A DNA stretch of 64,000 nucleotides from Melampsora larici-populina 98AG31. Taxonomy: Eukaryota; Basidiomycota; Pucciniomycetes; Pucciniales; Melampsoraceae. Numbering within the stretch: the stretch's first letter is position 1; each line of letters opens with the position of its first letter. Below the pieces are notes generated by a model that was not told the origin of the DNA, searched no databases, and saw nothing but the letters and a program-made list of their open reading frames with translations. The translations under genes were made by a program, and so were the position numbers. Where the stretch lies: the NCBI RefSeq assembly GCF_000204055.1, contig NW_006768777.1, positions 1,395,877-1,459,876 of the forward strand. Direction: 5' to 3'. Shown here piece by piece: positions 26,801-38,175 of this stretch.

Positions 26801-28157
26801 ATCAACGAAGATTCGGAAGGTTTCTACGAAGGCATTACCATTAGTCCTGAAGAATGGAAGGCTATTGAAGCGTTGAATGATGTGTTGGGGGTAAGTGCCT
26901 TCGATTTTGATGTTTCCAATAATTACCAACTTTACTAACTTCTCCTTACAGTTTTTTCTGCGATCCACCAAGAAGATGGAAGGCGATGGGCCAACTGGTG
27001 CCTCGGTTCTTTTTCAGTACTCTGGATTAATCTCGGTCCTTGTCAATACCAAAAACGCCACACCACATCAAGGGTTATCCAAGATGATCGATGGTATGAT
27101 CAATCAGCTCCGTGGATACCAGACAGAGGCACTTTACTGTGATCCACTTGTCATGGCAACCATTCTCAATCCCCGACTTCGACTAGAGTTCATCAAGAAT
27201 AAATATCCTGATTATGCCGGACGCGCCGACGAGCTATTTCGCCAACACTTCTCGGAGTATGAGAAAACTCATGTTAATCCTGCATCACAATCGACTAGCG
27301 AGGCCGAAACTCAAGCCAATCGACCATTCGATCCATTTGACGAAACAAATGTGTTCAGCACCTCAGCTAAACATGTTCTGACCATCGACGAAGAACTTGA
27401 ACAGTACTTCTCCGGAATGCATCCATGCGAAGGCAATACTGATATATTAGTATGGTGGAGAGTAAGTCTCATTATCTTTTATTTAGCATGACCTTGGCTG
27501 ACTTCCTTATTGTTGCAGCGCAATCAAAATTGATTTCCGAAGATGGCTAAGATGGCTCGGGACTTCTTGGCTTGTGTGGGGTCTTCTTGTGCAGTTGAAA
27601 GAACCTTTTCAACTGCAGCAATTGTGTGCGCAAATCGACGAGGTGGCCTATCATCAAGATCCATTGAAAGAGCTGTTGGAATCTGTCAATGGCTCAAACA
27701 AAAGTTTGTGCCTTCAGGTGATCTTGGGAAGGCGGTTTCAGCTGTGGAACAGCTTGTTGCAGGTTTGGCAAAGAAGAAGAAAAGTGCAAAGGTGTAGTTA
27801 TTGAGATGGTTCCTTCTTGATCCTTGTTTTTCTCTCTATCTTATTTTCTCAGATTTTTTTTGTTCTTCCTTATATGTCTGTCTTTACTGCTGGCTCTGTG
27901 TGCTCTGTCTCATGTGTCTTGTGTCCCATCCTCTTTATTTACAAGCTTGTGCGAAAAAAAAAAAAAATTGTGCCGAAAAATAGCGCAGTTTTTCGCCACT
28001 GCGCTGCGCTAAACTGCGCTAATCTCAGCGCATGGCCCCCCCTCAATATTTAGCCACTGCGCTGTTTCGCAGTGCAGCGCAGTGTTAACTGGGCCGACAA
28101 ACGGCACAGCGCAATTTGTGCCAAAATTGCGCTGCACTGCACTGTGGTCAAGGGTTG
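23866..28157 (+). mobile_element. Nested hAT element with GCGCA-rich subterminal regions
   Basis: The ends are CAACCCCTGAC (left) and CAACCCTTGAC (right, minus strand), flanked by ACACCGG on both sides. Both subterminal regions of 150-250 bp (23870-24070 and 27970-28150) are packed with GCGCA/TGCGC and GCAGTGC motifs in both orientations, unlike the AT-rich surroundings. Such arrays are typical transposase-binding regions of hAT elements. The element is 4292 bp and carries one multi-exon transposase gene on the plus strand. Confidence 0.85.
24528..27797 (+). pseudogene. hAT transposase (nested element), broken by two TGA stops
   Basis: The reading frame starts at ATG 24528 with a Ser/Lys-rich and then acidic N-terminus. 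Introns follow at about 24871-24940 and 25090-25150. A BED-like finger (CLFCPKSYR, then SNWNLTGH) precedes the catalytic core: VIHDVWTTKGG with the first Asp, AQTTDSGSSN with the second, and QRWNIW. The C-terminal hAT dimerisation domain reads MAKMARDFLACVGSSCAVERTF and ends near 27797. In-frame TGA codons at 25568-25570 (after ASWSAR) and 27531-27533 (before FPKMAKMARD) interrupt an otherwise continuous protein. The exon junction near 25910-26040 could not be placed cleanly. The element is probably unable to mobilise itself unless a stop is removed by an unmodelled intron. Confidence 0.8.
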
Positions 28158-28164
28158 ACACCGG
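28158..28164. repeat. Right target-site copy (ACACCGG) of nested hAT
   Basis: Matches 23859-23865. Together the two copies date the nested element as inserted after the outer hAT. Confidence 0.8.
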
Positions 28165-28278
28165 ATATCCGACGGATCCAGTGGTGTATTTAGCTTGCAA
28201 AAAGGTGTATGTGGTTTGCATTTCACATCAAAGAAAGAAAAAAACAAAGAAGGAAGTAAAAAGTAAAAAAAAAAGAAA

Positions 28279-30782
28279 CTAGTCAATTATGACTGCAGCA
28301 GGAGCAGGGGTCTCAACACGCTCTTCCATGTACAAAGGACCAAAGACTCGGTACCAGTCTTTAACACATAAGGCTCCCTCTACATGTCGAGGTGCAAGAC
28401 TAACTCGCTGGGGTGCCAAGATTTGTTTAGCCTTGGTAAACACCCCCTCCGAAGGACAGCTAGTTGCTGGAATCGCCAAAAAACTCATGGCCATGTTGGC
28501 CAAACTGGGATAGATGTTGATGCGCTCTTTCCAAAAATCTAACACAACCTTGTCGCGCCTTTCAAGCTTTTTGCCAAGGTATTGGTGGAGTTCGGAGTCA
28601 ATTGAGTGTTCGGCAATAGAGTCTCGGTTGCCAAATATAGCATCTTCAAAGTATTGTGAAGTAGAAGTTGTCGATTTTTGTTTTCTGGTGATAGTTGCGG
28701 TGGGGGTTGGGCATTCAACCTCGTACTTCCTGGCCTCTTGTTCAAACATGAACCAAACATTTGAAGGGTAGATATTGTAGTCGGACAACATCATCACATT
28801 TTGCTAATTGGTAAAATAGAAACAACTGATCAGTATATTAGATTAGCAAGATAGGAAGTGAAATAAACAAACTCACTTCAAAATAAGCCAGCTTGTGGCG
28901 CGGATCAAGAATCGTGGCACAGATTGGTGCGGGTTTTGCAAGTACTTTCTTGAAGTAATCTTCAAGTTTCTTGATCATGAGCTTCGAAGCAGGAATAAGT
29001 TGATTATGATCGTATCGCTGAGCCACCTAAGATTGAAATCATGTCAGTCAAGAGTGACAAGAATATGTAAGATAGAAATTTTCTTACCGATTTCAGGCCT
29101 TGTATCACTACAACGTAGATCGGAACCACTTGGTGCATGGTTGGGTATTTTGATTTGCAAAGGATTTCAGTAGCCTCGCTGAGTGGTTCAAGAAATTCAC
29201 ACATCTGTTTAACATATTCCCACTCGAGAGGCAAAAGGGCGTATTTCTTGAAGTCTTGAGCACCACAAAAATCATCGCATGCCTTCTGTAGAAGAAGGAG
29301 TCTTCGGAACATATGATAAGATGAGTTCCATCTTGTTGGAACATCAGCTACAAGTCAATTGGCAGTGCTAGCATGTGACTTGGGCGTTGGCATGTCTTCA
29401 TCAATAGTTTGGTCTCGCATTAGGTAATTGACAGCAGATGAAGTGGCCGGATCGAGATCATCAGATTCATTCAAATTCTCTGGACTGGAGGCAGTGGCTG
29501 GGTTTAAAGAGTTTGCAAGTTGTCGCCTTGCTTTGACGATGGCGGCAAAGGATTGGCCACGCTGAGGGCTGGAGCGGGTACATTTGACTAGACCATGGCA
29601 TCGGTGGTAGATTGTTTTAAGATTGATTTGAGTCGAATCGGGTGGGTCGATAAGGTTATGGATATTTGAAGTGAGTTGAGCATCCTCATCTTCGTCGAGC
29701 ACTTCACCAAACACCTTGAGGCCATCTTTGGCAGCTAGGTTGATCACATGGGCCACACACCCATGAACTTGAGTGTTAAAATCGAAAGGGATATCTTCTG
29801 ACATAGAAATTACTCGACCGATTGCCGCATTGGTACTGACGTTATCAGCCGTCATGGCACACAATTTACGAGTGAGATCAAACTTCTTTAAGTAATCAAT
29901 GATGATCGCGCCTAGATTGGTTGCATCGTGTGAACCTAGACAATCAGGTTCATTTAAGAAATCCATCAAAAGTTATGAAGCAAATCGAAAAAGAAGACTG
30001 ACCTTGAATTTCGGCAATGCCAAGGGTAACATCAACAAGCTCCCAGTCCTTAGTGATGAAATGACCGGTAAGAGACATGAACGCGGCGTTGTTTGGAGAC
30101 GTCCATGCGTCTTGAGTTATCGCGATTGCTTTGCAAGGACCTAGATAGAACTTCTTCACATAATCTTCGTAGTGATAGTAGGTTTGGCGCATGTGTTGAG
30201 CGATGGCGTGTCGTTTGACTAGCATGCCGTCGACTTTTGGGTTTGCCAATTGAAGCAAGTCTCGAAATGACCGTCGTTCCATGATTGAGAACGGAAGGTC
30301 ACATTCCGCAATAAAGTGTGTGAGTGCACTCTTCAGGGTGTGAGAGTTGAGACCGTTCTGACCATAGTTGTTAAGATAAAACAATGAATTCATGTCTTTG
30401 AAAGTAGAGAAAAGATTAATAATACCAAGACTCTTACCGGGTGAATTGTCTTGATCTTCTTGAAAGATTGAGCAATATCATATTGATTCAACAGATTGCC
30501 TTTGCGAACGCCATGCTGAGTTTCGAGGTGGTTGCTCATGGATTTAGTACTCGACCTCTTATCTCGATACAACTCTTTACCACAAGCTTGTCCATTCTTC
30601 ATAATGAAGTGACACTTATTGATTTGCTTGTTTGGTACCTTCTTGAAATAGGTCCACACGTGGCTTGGTTGGCGAATGGTCGTAGTGGAAGTATCAGTAA
30701 AATCGGAATCCTGCGCTGACTCTTTATCAGTCGATACCGTTGATCCCGAGGCGGAAACACTGTTGTTGGCTTCAGACATCAT
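28279..30782 (-). pseudogene. hAT transposase (outer element), one TGA stop
   Basis: Read on the minus strand from 30782, the protein starts MMSEANNSVSASG. It has a BED finger (HVWTYFKKVP, Cys pair, then SNHLETQHG) and catalytic-core segments AITQDAWTSPNNA and AMTADNVSTNAAIG with HGCVAHVINLAAKDGL. Then come DVPTRWNSSYHMF, ICATILDPRHKLAYFE and the dimerisation domain (SELHQYLG, then MAMSFLAIPATSCPSEGVF), with the stop at 28279. Several short introns separate these blocks. A TGA at 29355-29357 falls inside the exon just before DVPTRWNS. Everything else looks intact, so this is a recently inactivated copy, unless that stop lies in an unrecognised intron. Confidence 0.8.
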
Positions 30783-31105
30783 GTGAGATCGATGTTGAGT
30801 TGATTGAACGGTGTCGATAAGGTTTTAATCTGATTCTGGGTATTGAGCGGTGATCATCAACTTTCGATGATATGCATTGACTCTCGAGGTTGGTTGAGGA
30901 ATCTTGCGAGGAGATACAAAGGAAAAAGAACATTCTGGAACGTTTGAGCCAAACTTCCAGAATTTTCAGAAATTTACCGGATGTCCGGCTATCCGCCGGA
31001 TCGGATGTCGGGCGCTAGGATTTTTTAAAAAAATCCGACCGGTCATTCCTCCGAGGTCCGGATTACACTTTTTATCCGTCGGATCGGGGGTCGGGCAAGC
31101 CATAA

Positions 31106-31627
31106 GGGCCCGGATCGTGACCGGATCACGGGTTGAGCTGCATAACCAACGGAGATTGGCTACATCCCATTCCAATGTCGCAAAAAATGGTATTGGTGAA
31201 TAATCATGATTGAAGCCTAGTCTAGCCTAGTGAAGAGTGTAGCTCTCGTGAGTCGTGACATGAGAGACATGACTTATGATGAACCCGAGATTTACAGATA
31301 TCACAGAGGTTTCTGTTGTGGACTGCTCTCACGCCGCGGCACGACCGCGGTGCAGTCCCAATTGGACACCACAAGAGCCGGCTGCTCGGCATCAGCTCCG
31401 GTTCCACATCTTTCTCTTGTGAAAATCGAAGCTATAGACTTACAGCTGAGCGTGTCTTATATAGGTACACAATTATATATCTTATTCCTGTGGAACTCGT
31501 AGTCGTAGACTTGCAGCTGAGCGTGTCTCTTGTGGTTTCTTCAATCCCGGTAATTCCCTGTCTCTTTCTTCTGGCTTGTCCAGAATCTAAGACTTGACCT
31601 TCAGTAACACTTGTCCAGTACATCCTA
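31106..31627. other. Intergenic stretch with a short direct repeat
   Basis: No gene. A 20-bp motif with core AGACTTrCAGCTGAGCGTGTC occurs twice, near 31435-31456 and 31507-31528, about 70 bp apart. The segment lies directly upstream of the small cysteine-rich ORF and could be part of its promoter. Confidence 0.35.
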
Positions 31628-31810
31628 ATGAAGAACGTTGTGACTTTGATCTTAGTCATCAGCCTCACTCCCGTGTTTTCAAGACAGCCAATATGCAGGG
31701 CTTGGGAATATGGAAATTGCGCGAAGCCAGTTGATCCAAAAGCTCCAGCACATCGACCATGCGCCTGTTACAACTCTTGCAGGAGGACAAAATGTGTAAA
31801 GGTTCTCTGA
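31628..31810 (+). CDS. Small secreted cysteine-rich protein (candidate effector-like)
   Basis: A single exon encodes 60 aa. The first 18 residues (MKNVVTLILVISLTPVFS) have the charge and hydrophobic core of a signal peptide. The mature 42 residues hold six cysteines (positions 23, 31, 45, 47, 51 and 56) and are basic at the end (CRRTKCVKVL). Six Cys in about 40 residues could form three disulphides. Small secreted Cys-rich proteins next to transposons are common effector candidates in plant-pathogenic fungi. No homology is claimed and no role is proven. The ORF is short, so chance cannot be excluded, but signal peptide plus Cys spacing is unlikely by chance. Confidence 0.5.
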   Translation: MKNVVTLILVISLTPVFSRQPICRAWEYGNCAKPVDPKAPAHRPCACYNSCRRTKCVKVL

Positions 31811-33690
31811 GATTTCGCCAATATGCTCCTCCCATTGTGAGTGTCTCTGATATGAATCTTGTATCTTGAGAGAATCATGATCAGATTGACGCTGACGCTA
31901 AATTTTTTTGAGCCAGGCTTCGTTTTCCGGACAGGGCCATTGACCGCAATGATGTCACACATTATTCTTATATGTATCACCACACATCACATTCATTCAT
32001 TCAGTCATTGAGTCGGCTTCCTGTCATCGGAAGATTTTGTTTGTTTCTTGCTACATCTGCACAATGCTTTATATTTGTAGATCCCTTTGCATTTTGTGGT
32101 TTTGATCCTGGTGGTAAGCCGCACATGCTTCTTTGAAAAAGTTTTTGTTATCCTAATCAAGTTAATTTGGTAATGAACCATTGGAAAATATGGACAATAA
32201 TATGGGTGTTGTTTCTTCATAAGCACTCGAGGTCCTAGCCTATGATAGATGCATATTGGACATTCACACTGGATTTGAGCCCAGACGGCAATAAGCTCAA
32301 AGAGATCAATTCTCATTTGAAATGTCAGGATGTTTTCACTTGTATGTATATACTTTAACAAGGATTTATGAATACACAAAAAGGAAACAGCTCTTGCATC
32401 CATTTTTGCAACACAGGCAAGAAGCAACACCTGAACCGCTCTGCTGAGTGTGATCCACTTTTTTGGCAAATCTATGTAACAGTACATCAACACGCCACAG
32501 GTACAATCTGATCTCTCTCCGCTTGATTCCACCATTGAAGAAATTTTGTGAGTTCAAGCTTTCAGCCTATATTGGTATGAAGTCACTTGAGGAAACATTA
32601 TTTCATTGTGCCTCATAGTGGCAAGTAACTAGGTGTACATCAACCATCAACATGGAGTGAGTTTCTACAAAGCGACTTGGCTAAGGCAATATTCAAAGCT
32701 GGCAAGTAGTCTTACTCTTCTACCTCCTGACCATCTCATTTATGTACTTGACTCTCTTCTACTCCCAAAAATAGCTAGTGGTATTGGTAGTGGTGAGGCT
32801 ATGGGATATTGAGCAATAAATTGGCCAATATCCCTGTTGAAGAGAGAAAATCATACAAGAAAGTCTCACAGGACACAAACATTTTTGAATCCACCAAGGA
32901 AGAACTGGCCAAGATGGGTATTGGGGAGCAGGCTTGAGACAACATCCTTCAACCCCAGACCAATGTGCTGACCAACCATTGATGCCTTAAGCAGTACAAA
33001 GATACAGCTGAACACTTTTTGGATCAAACATTAGCCAAGGTAAAGTATCCCTTACCTTCTATCATCTCAGAACATGATACTTATCTTTCAAAGGAGCCAC
33101 AGTGCATCCCAATAGCCAGAGCCAACCACTTCCAGATGGTCCTCATTGCAGTATTGACTCACATTGGTAATCACACCTTTCAAGCAACACAGAACACTGT
33201 TGATGTCAATAACTATATAATATGATATATAAATCTGAGGGCATTGATAGGTTACCAACCAAGCTGCAAGCTTATCAGGTTGGCGAAGCACCTGTCACAG
33301 GGGCAAAAATTGATGCTCACAACTATGTGAGCGTTGAAATTTTCCTGTTTTGTTCCCATTTGTTTCCCATTTGTTTCCCTTTTCTTTCTGTTTGTCAGCT
33401 GATTACGTGATCATCAGGAACTGAGCAGACAAACTAAGCCTTCCTCAGCATTTATTCCTGAGCAAAGAAGTCTGAGGAAGGGCTGATCCATCTGCTCAGC
33501 TGATCCTGAGTGGCATATCCTGGTTCAGTAAGCTCCAAGGGATGCCACCAATGTATAGCTTAGGGGCTGAGCTGAACTGAGTATTCCCTTAGCTAAGTCT
33601 CTGAAGCATCCCCCAGATGGATCACAGAGCGCCAAGCTTGCCTCAAGCTTCATGGCTCCGGAATGAAGCCTGAGGCCCGTCTGCTCGTTC
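31811..33690. other. Gene-free stretch
   Basis: Short frames (for example 32005-32535 minus and 33019-33225 plus) show no recognisable domain and may be remnants of degraded elements. From about 33400 the sequence becomes rich in CTCAG/CTGAG words and leads into the satellite array. Confidence 0.3.
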
Positions 33691-33696
33691 AACTGA

Positions 33697-34083
33697 GCTG
33701 CTCAGTTATTCCTCAGGGGCATCCCTGAGATCAGGAGGATCCGGAGGATTTCACTGCTCATTGGATGAGGGGCTGCTCAGTTATTCCGGAGGGGCATCCC
33801 TGAGATCAGGAGGATCCGGATGATTTCACTGCTCATTGGATGAGGGGCTGCTCAGTTATTCCTCAGGGGCATCCCTGAGATCAGGAGGATCCGGAGGATT
33901 TAACTGCTCATTGGATGAGGGGCTGCTCAGTTATTCCTCAGGGGCATCCCTGAGATCAGGAGGATCCGGAGGATTTCACTGCTCATTGGATGAGGGGCTG
34001 CTCAGTTATTCCTCAGGGGCATCCCTGAGATCAGGAGGATCCGGAGGATTTCACTGCTCATTGGATGAGGGCCTGCTCAGCTA
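33697..34083. repeat. Tandem array, five copies of a 75-bp unit
   Basis: The segment ATCCCTGAGA recurs at 33721, 33796, 33871, 33946 and 34021, an exact 75-bp period, with one to few substitutions per copy. A decayed sixth unit follows at 34081. Each unit contains the hairpin CTCAGGGGCATCCCTGAG (7-bp stem, imperfect in the second copy) and a palindromic TCCGGA. Because 75 is a multiple of three, one frame is open through the array, but this looks incidental. The surrounding kilobase (33400-34500) is also rich in CTCAG/CTGAG words. Confidence 0.9.
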
Positions 34084-36352
34084 GTCCTCAGGGGAATTCC
34101 TGGCCGGATCAGAAGGATCCAAAGGATGTCACTGAGTATTGGCTGAGGGGCTGCTCAGTTGATCTCAGCCCCTCAGTGTGAAAAACTTTATCCGGGGATA
34201 TCACTGAGGATTAGCTGAGCAATGAGCATATGGGATGATGCTTTTATCAGGCTTCATTCCTTAGCAAGGAAGTCTGAGAAAAGTCCGGCCCATCAGTGAT
34301 CCAGTCAGGGGATGCTACTGAGTATTTGCTGAGCAGCTCAAATGGGACGCCCCTGGGCAGGCTTCTTCACTGAAAAATGAAGCCTCAGGAAGGTATAGTT
34401 CATGTGCTCATCTTCATTTTGAACAAATTGCTGAGTATTCAGTGCCTCATGAGCTGATCCTGAGTACTCATCGGGAATCAGTTATTGCTCATCCAAGATG
34501 GAAATGAGCCTTCTCAATAAATGTCAAGTAAAATATGAGAACCACAGGATGATCACCTGAACACAAACAAGATTGTGAATTGAATCAATCTGAAAGAAAA
34601 TGAATCTTTTTTGGATAATTCCAAAAAGTCTACAACACTCACATGTATGTGAGTATCTATTTTGGCCCCTGTGTGTTGAGCTGGAGACCAATCTGGGTAG
34701 TTAGTTGAAAGACACCGCAAACGTAACAATCACTCATCTTTCTCTCTTTTTTAGGTTAAGGTCAAAGCCTTCAGTCTCAAGTGGTCAATGCGCTTTCAAA
34801 ATTCTTATTTAAGGTTCAGTTTTCAATATGATCAAAATGGAATGTCACACCTTCTGACATGTTGTGATTTAGACAACACCACAGAGTTGAAGAAATGGTC
34901 ACAGAGCAAGTGTGATGCTACACTTCCCCAAGCTGGACACAAATTGAAATTATTACCTGGTTCTTGTTCAGTCCAAGAGACATTCAAGATGCCAAGCAGC
35001 AACCTCAACTTGGCTAAAATTGTTGCTAACAAAGCAGACCTCAAGGAAGACTTGATTCAGTTGGTCATGTTACAACTTACAGCTCAACCTATTATCTACT
35101 TGACCAATCTCAAGATATCAGCCGCAACCAACCACCATGTTAGTATCCTTGTAGCACGTCAATGTGCACACGCAAAAGACTTTCCTTACACCCTGTAAAG
35201 ACCCATCAAAGAGATGTTACAACAGGTACGTGGATCTTCCCCTTATCAACTGGGATGTTGAAAGTCAGTTGACACCAGCTGTTGACAAAGGATTCTGCAA
35301 ATCCTATGAATGACCCACTTTTCACAAAGGGTGCTCAACAACAATCTCACTTCAAATCTAACCAAAAGACTTTGAGATTTGTTTTATAACTCTCTGTGTG
35401 TGCACATCAACATGCTACACAAATATTGACATGGTGAACTCCACCAAACTCAAATCACCAATAGCTGCAACCCACCTCCAAACAATCAATTAGATACCTC
35501 AATTCAAACTCAAACTCAAACTCATCTGCATAATCAAATTCAGAACATATTCAATTGTGCTAATACTAACATCATGGAGCCTTGCAGTAATGTAGACCCC
35601 ATGTTGTCTGGAACCGTGTAAACATCAAAGTCATTGTTATTGATTGGTTGTATATTTCTCTATCTTCCAAAATGATGTTATGTTTTGTTACTTGGAGAAT
35701 TTTTTTTTTGCTTTGAAATACATTTTATTTCATTAGTTGATCATCATATTGATGATGTATTGGTGTGCAAAAGCTTGTGAGTTGTATTTTATCAAAAAAC
35801 CAAATACCAAATTAATTTGATATCAGTATCATTTTATTATTAATATTGTCAACTTCGAGATTGTGAGCTCAGCTGGGTTGCATTGCACGCCCTGCATAAT
35901 GAAGGAGCAGAGTTCAATCATTCAAATCATTCATCCATCTCACATTCATGTGTTGGTCCTTCCGCTACTGCCTTGCACCCGGTATCACATCCAAATTGGC
36001 TGGCAACAATGAGCTGTTGTGAGACATAATCAACAAAAAGATATTCATTCAATTTTTTCAGTATATAAGTTATTTAATCCTGATGAACTTGTCCTCCCAT
36101 CAACTCCCTTCATTATTATGTCTTGAAAACAGCTCTTTCACTTTTATCAGATTGTCTGTATTAAGATTGATTGTATCAAGTATCAAGATTTATCCAATCA
36201 TGTCCTTTGCCTGTTCTTATTGTAAATATTTGATCCAATAATGGTGACTGTTTATCCTTTTCCTTCATCATTGCCATCACCACCATTATCTCAACCACCA
36301 CCATCATCATCATCATCATCATCATCTCCACTGTCACCACCATCACCACCGT
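34084..36352. other. Repeat-flanked stretch without a recognised gene
   Basis: A 136-aa frame at 34788-35198 matches no family I know. The segment 35160-35450 resembles 47045-47310 in the same orientation (GTGCACAC near the start, a CAACAA/CACTT region, then GTGTGTGCAC and GACATGGTG), so it is a dispersed repeat. A CAT/CAC microsatellite occupies 36265-36350 and is the insertion site of the LTR element. Confidence 0.4.
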
Positions 36353-37883
36353 TGTAGAACATATAACCCAACAAGGGTTATACAGAGCTGGAAGAGGATA
36401 ATCCACTAATATAATGACTAGTAGAAGTTGTCTAAGGACTGCTCTTCTAAAACAAGTCAATCAGAAAGAGAAACTGTTGACTTGAGTACTGATAAGGCAC
36501 CAGAGAAATATAACTGATTTGATAAAAGAAAAGCACCTGATTTAATTAATCTCAACACAATTTTAGTGTTATTCCAGTCGAGTCAAAATGTAGAAAAATA
36601 ATCTCAATATCTTTTTGATATTATTCCAGAATGACAGTGTCATATAAAGCACATAAAACAAATTTCTCCTCTGATGAAGGGCTGGTTTGAGTGACCTAGT
36701 ACTGATATAATAAATTTATAATGATAAATAAAATTAAAGCTCTGTAAGAGATGAAGAAGAAAGGAAACATAATTTCGCACAAAAGACACAAGTTTATAAA
36801 CACATCAATACAAATTGTTAAAGTGGTAAACAGCTCTTAAAAAATCCTCTTTACCATCTAAAAAACCAAAAGATGACTAAAATGTTGGTAAACAGCTTTG
36901 ATCTAATGATTCAACCACTCTCTACATTCCTAAATTTCGCCATCAGTAGCTCATCAACCCATTATGATCATTACTATGATGTAATGTGATCTTCTATTCA
37001 TCATCTGATAAGATTTATTACTAATTTGACCAGTAAAACATGACTAATCTCTATTCTTATGATCAAATGCTGTGTATATGCTGTGTTCTGAATGGTCTAG
37101 AATGAATATTGATTTGATCTTATGATGATTCAGCATTCCAATGATGTAATTGCTAGTTATTAATGATTTGTGATCTTGTTGATGTGTAATCAAATCCTTT
37201 GATTCCTTATAACTTTTGCCATAAACCTCTGTTACTAATGATTTAAAGATTGTACATTATGAATTTGATGACTCTGCGTCGAATGAACTATTACCCAGCA
37301 TTTTCTGACATCATTTGACACATGTAATTATCTGAAAACCTTCATTTTCGACGATTTTCACCTATTTTCTTCACTTTTCACACCTTTTACTAAGCCTTTC
37401 TTTCCTTCTGTAACATTACACAGCAATATCTAACCGTGGAAGTCCCTAAAAACACTCTTGGCAACCTCATTCATTACTAATACCACTGTTACATATGTGA
37501 AACTACCTGTAAACCCTTGTTTACCAATTTCGACTTTTTCCCATTTCCTCAATAACTTCTATCTTATCTTATAAACCATCATGATTAAAGTTGTTACTGA
37601 ATAACATAATGCTCCTCTTTCATATTCTAACCCTACTAAACCCATAAACCTAATATTAATACCCTAAAAACCATTTCCAACCTGTATACCTCTATTTTCG
37701 AGTTTTTCTTATGTTTTTTCTCTTTCTTTTCTTTTTGTAATCTGTTTGTTAATATTTTATTCTGATCTTGATAAGTTTGTTTAAATGACAAAATGATGTA
37801 AATATTGAACTATATGTAATATAATTTATGTAATTTAAAATTCGATTTTTTTTTTTGATTGGTCTCATAGATTGATTACCACA
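36353..37883 (-). repeat. LTR 1 (3' LTR of the gag-only element)
   Basis: On the plus strand it begins TGTAGAACATATAACCC and ends ATTACCACA. It is 1531 bp long, related to the LTRs at 44944, 52878 and 60609 but clearly the most diverged from 44944 and 52878 in its centre. A 7-bp-stem hairpin lies at 36363-36381. Confidence 0.8.
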
Positions 37884-37898
37884 TCCTCCCCTTCTTCC
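37884..37898 (-). promoter_or_regulatory. Polypurine tract of the gag-only element
   Basis: TCCTCCCCTTCTTCC on the plus strand, i.e. an uninterrupted purine run on the element strand, directly abuts the 3' LTR. This is where plus-strand synthesis is primed in LTR elements. Confidence 0.75.
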
Positions 37899-38175
37899 TA
37901 AACTGCCCCCAGTTCACCAATCAAAAAATAAATAGCTTTCATCCAACTAGTCTGTTTATCCTCATTTGTTAAAATCCAATCTTGAATATTATTTTAATTT
38001 GATTGATGTGACTTTTTAAATTGATAAGAATTTGTTTATTTTGCTAACACTATAAGATTGTTTGAATTTGAGAAAGAGAAACATATCAATAACACACAAA
38101 TATCTCCTCAACTAACTACACTGCCCACCTCCCCTTCTTCTGCTTTAAAATCTCACACCACGAAGATAATTCATT

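Larger units (their letters stand above)
23781..31105 (-). mobile_element. hAT element (older host element) containing a nested hAT
   Basis: The outer boundaries are inferred from imperfect inverted repeats. GGCTTGGAGACCCCCGA at 23785-23801 matches GGCTTGCCCGACCCCCGA read on the minus strand from about 31101, and TAATCCGG lies shortly inside both. The transposase gene (28279-30782) is on the minus strand. The left terminal piece (23781-23865) is separated from the rest by a second hAT at 23866-28157. Removing that insert leaves an element of about 3.0 kb, a normal hAT size. No clear 8-bp target duplication was found at the outer ends, so the ends are approximate. Confidence 0.7.

Noticed and set aside
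33697..34083. CRISPR array
   Set aside because: The whole 75-bp unit repeats with no variable spacers, and the genome is eukaryotic.
33836..34084. Repeat protein encoded by the 75-bp array
   Set aside because: The frame is open only because the period is a multiple of three; it has no flanking coding sequence or signal.
34788..35198. 136-aa ORF as a host gene
   Set aside because: No recognisable domain, and its 3' end runs into a dispersed repeat.
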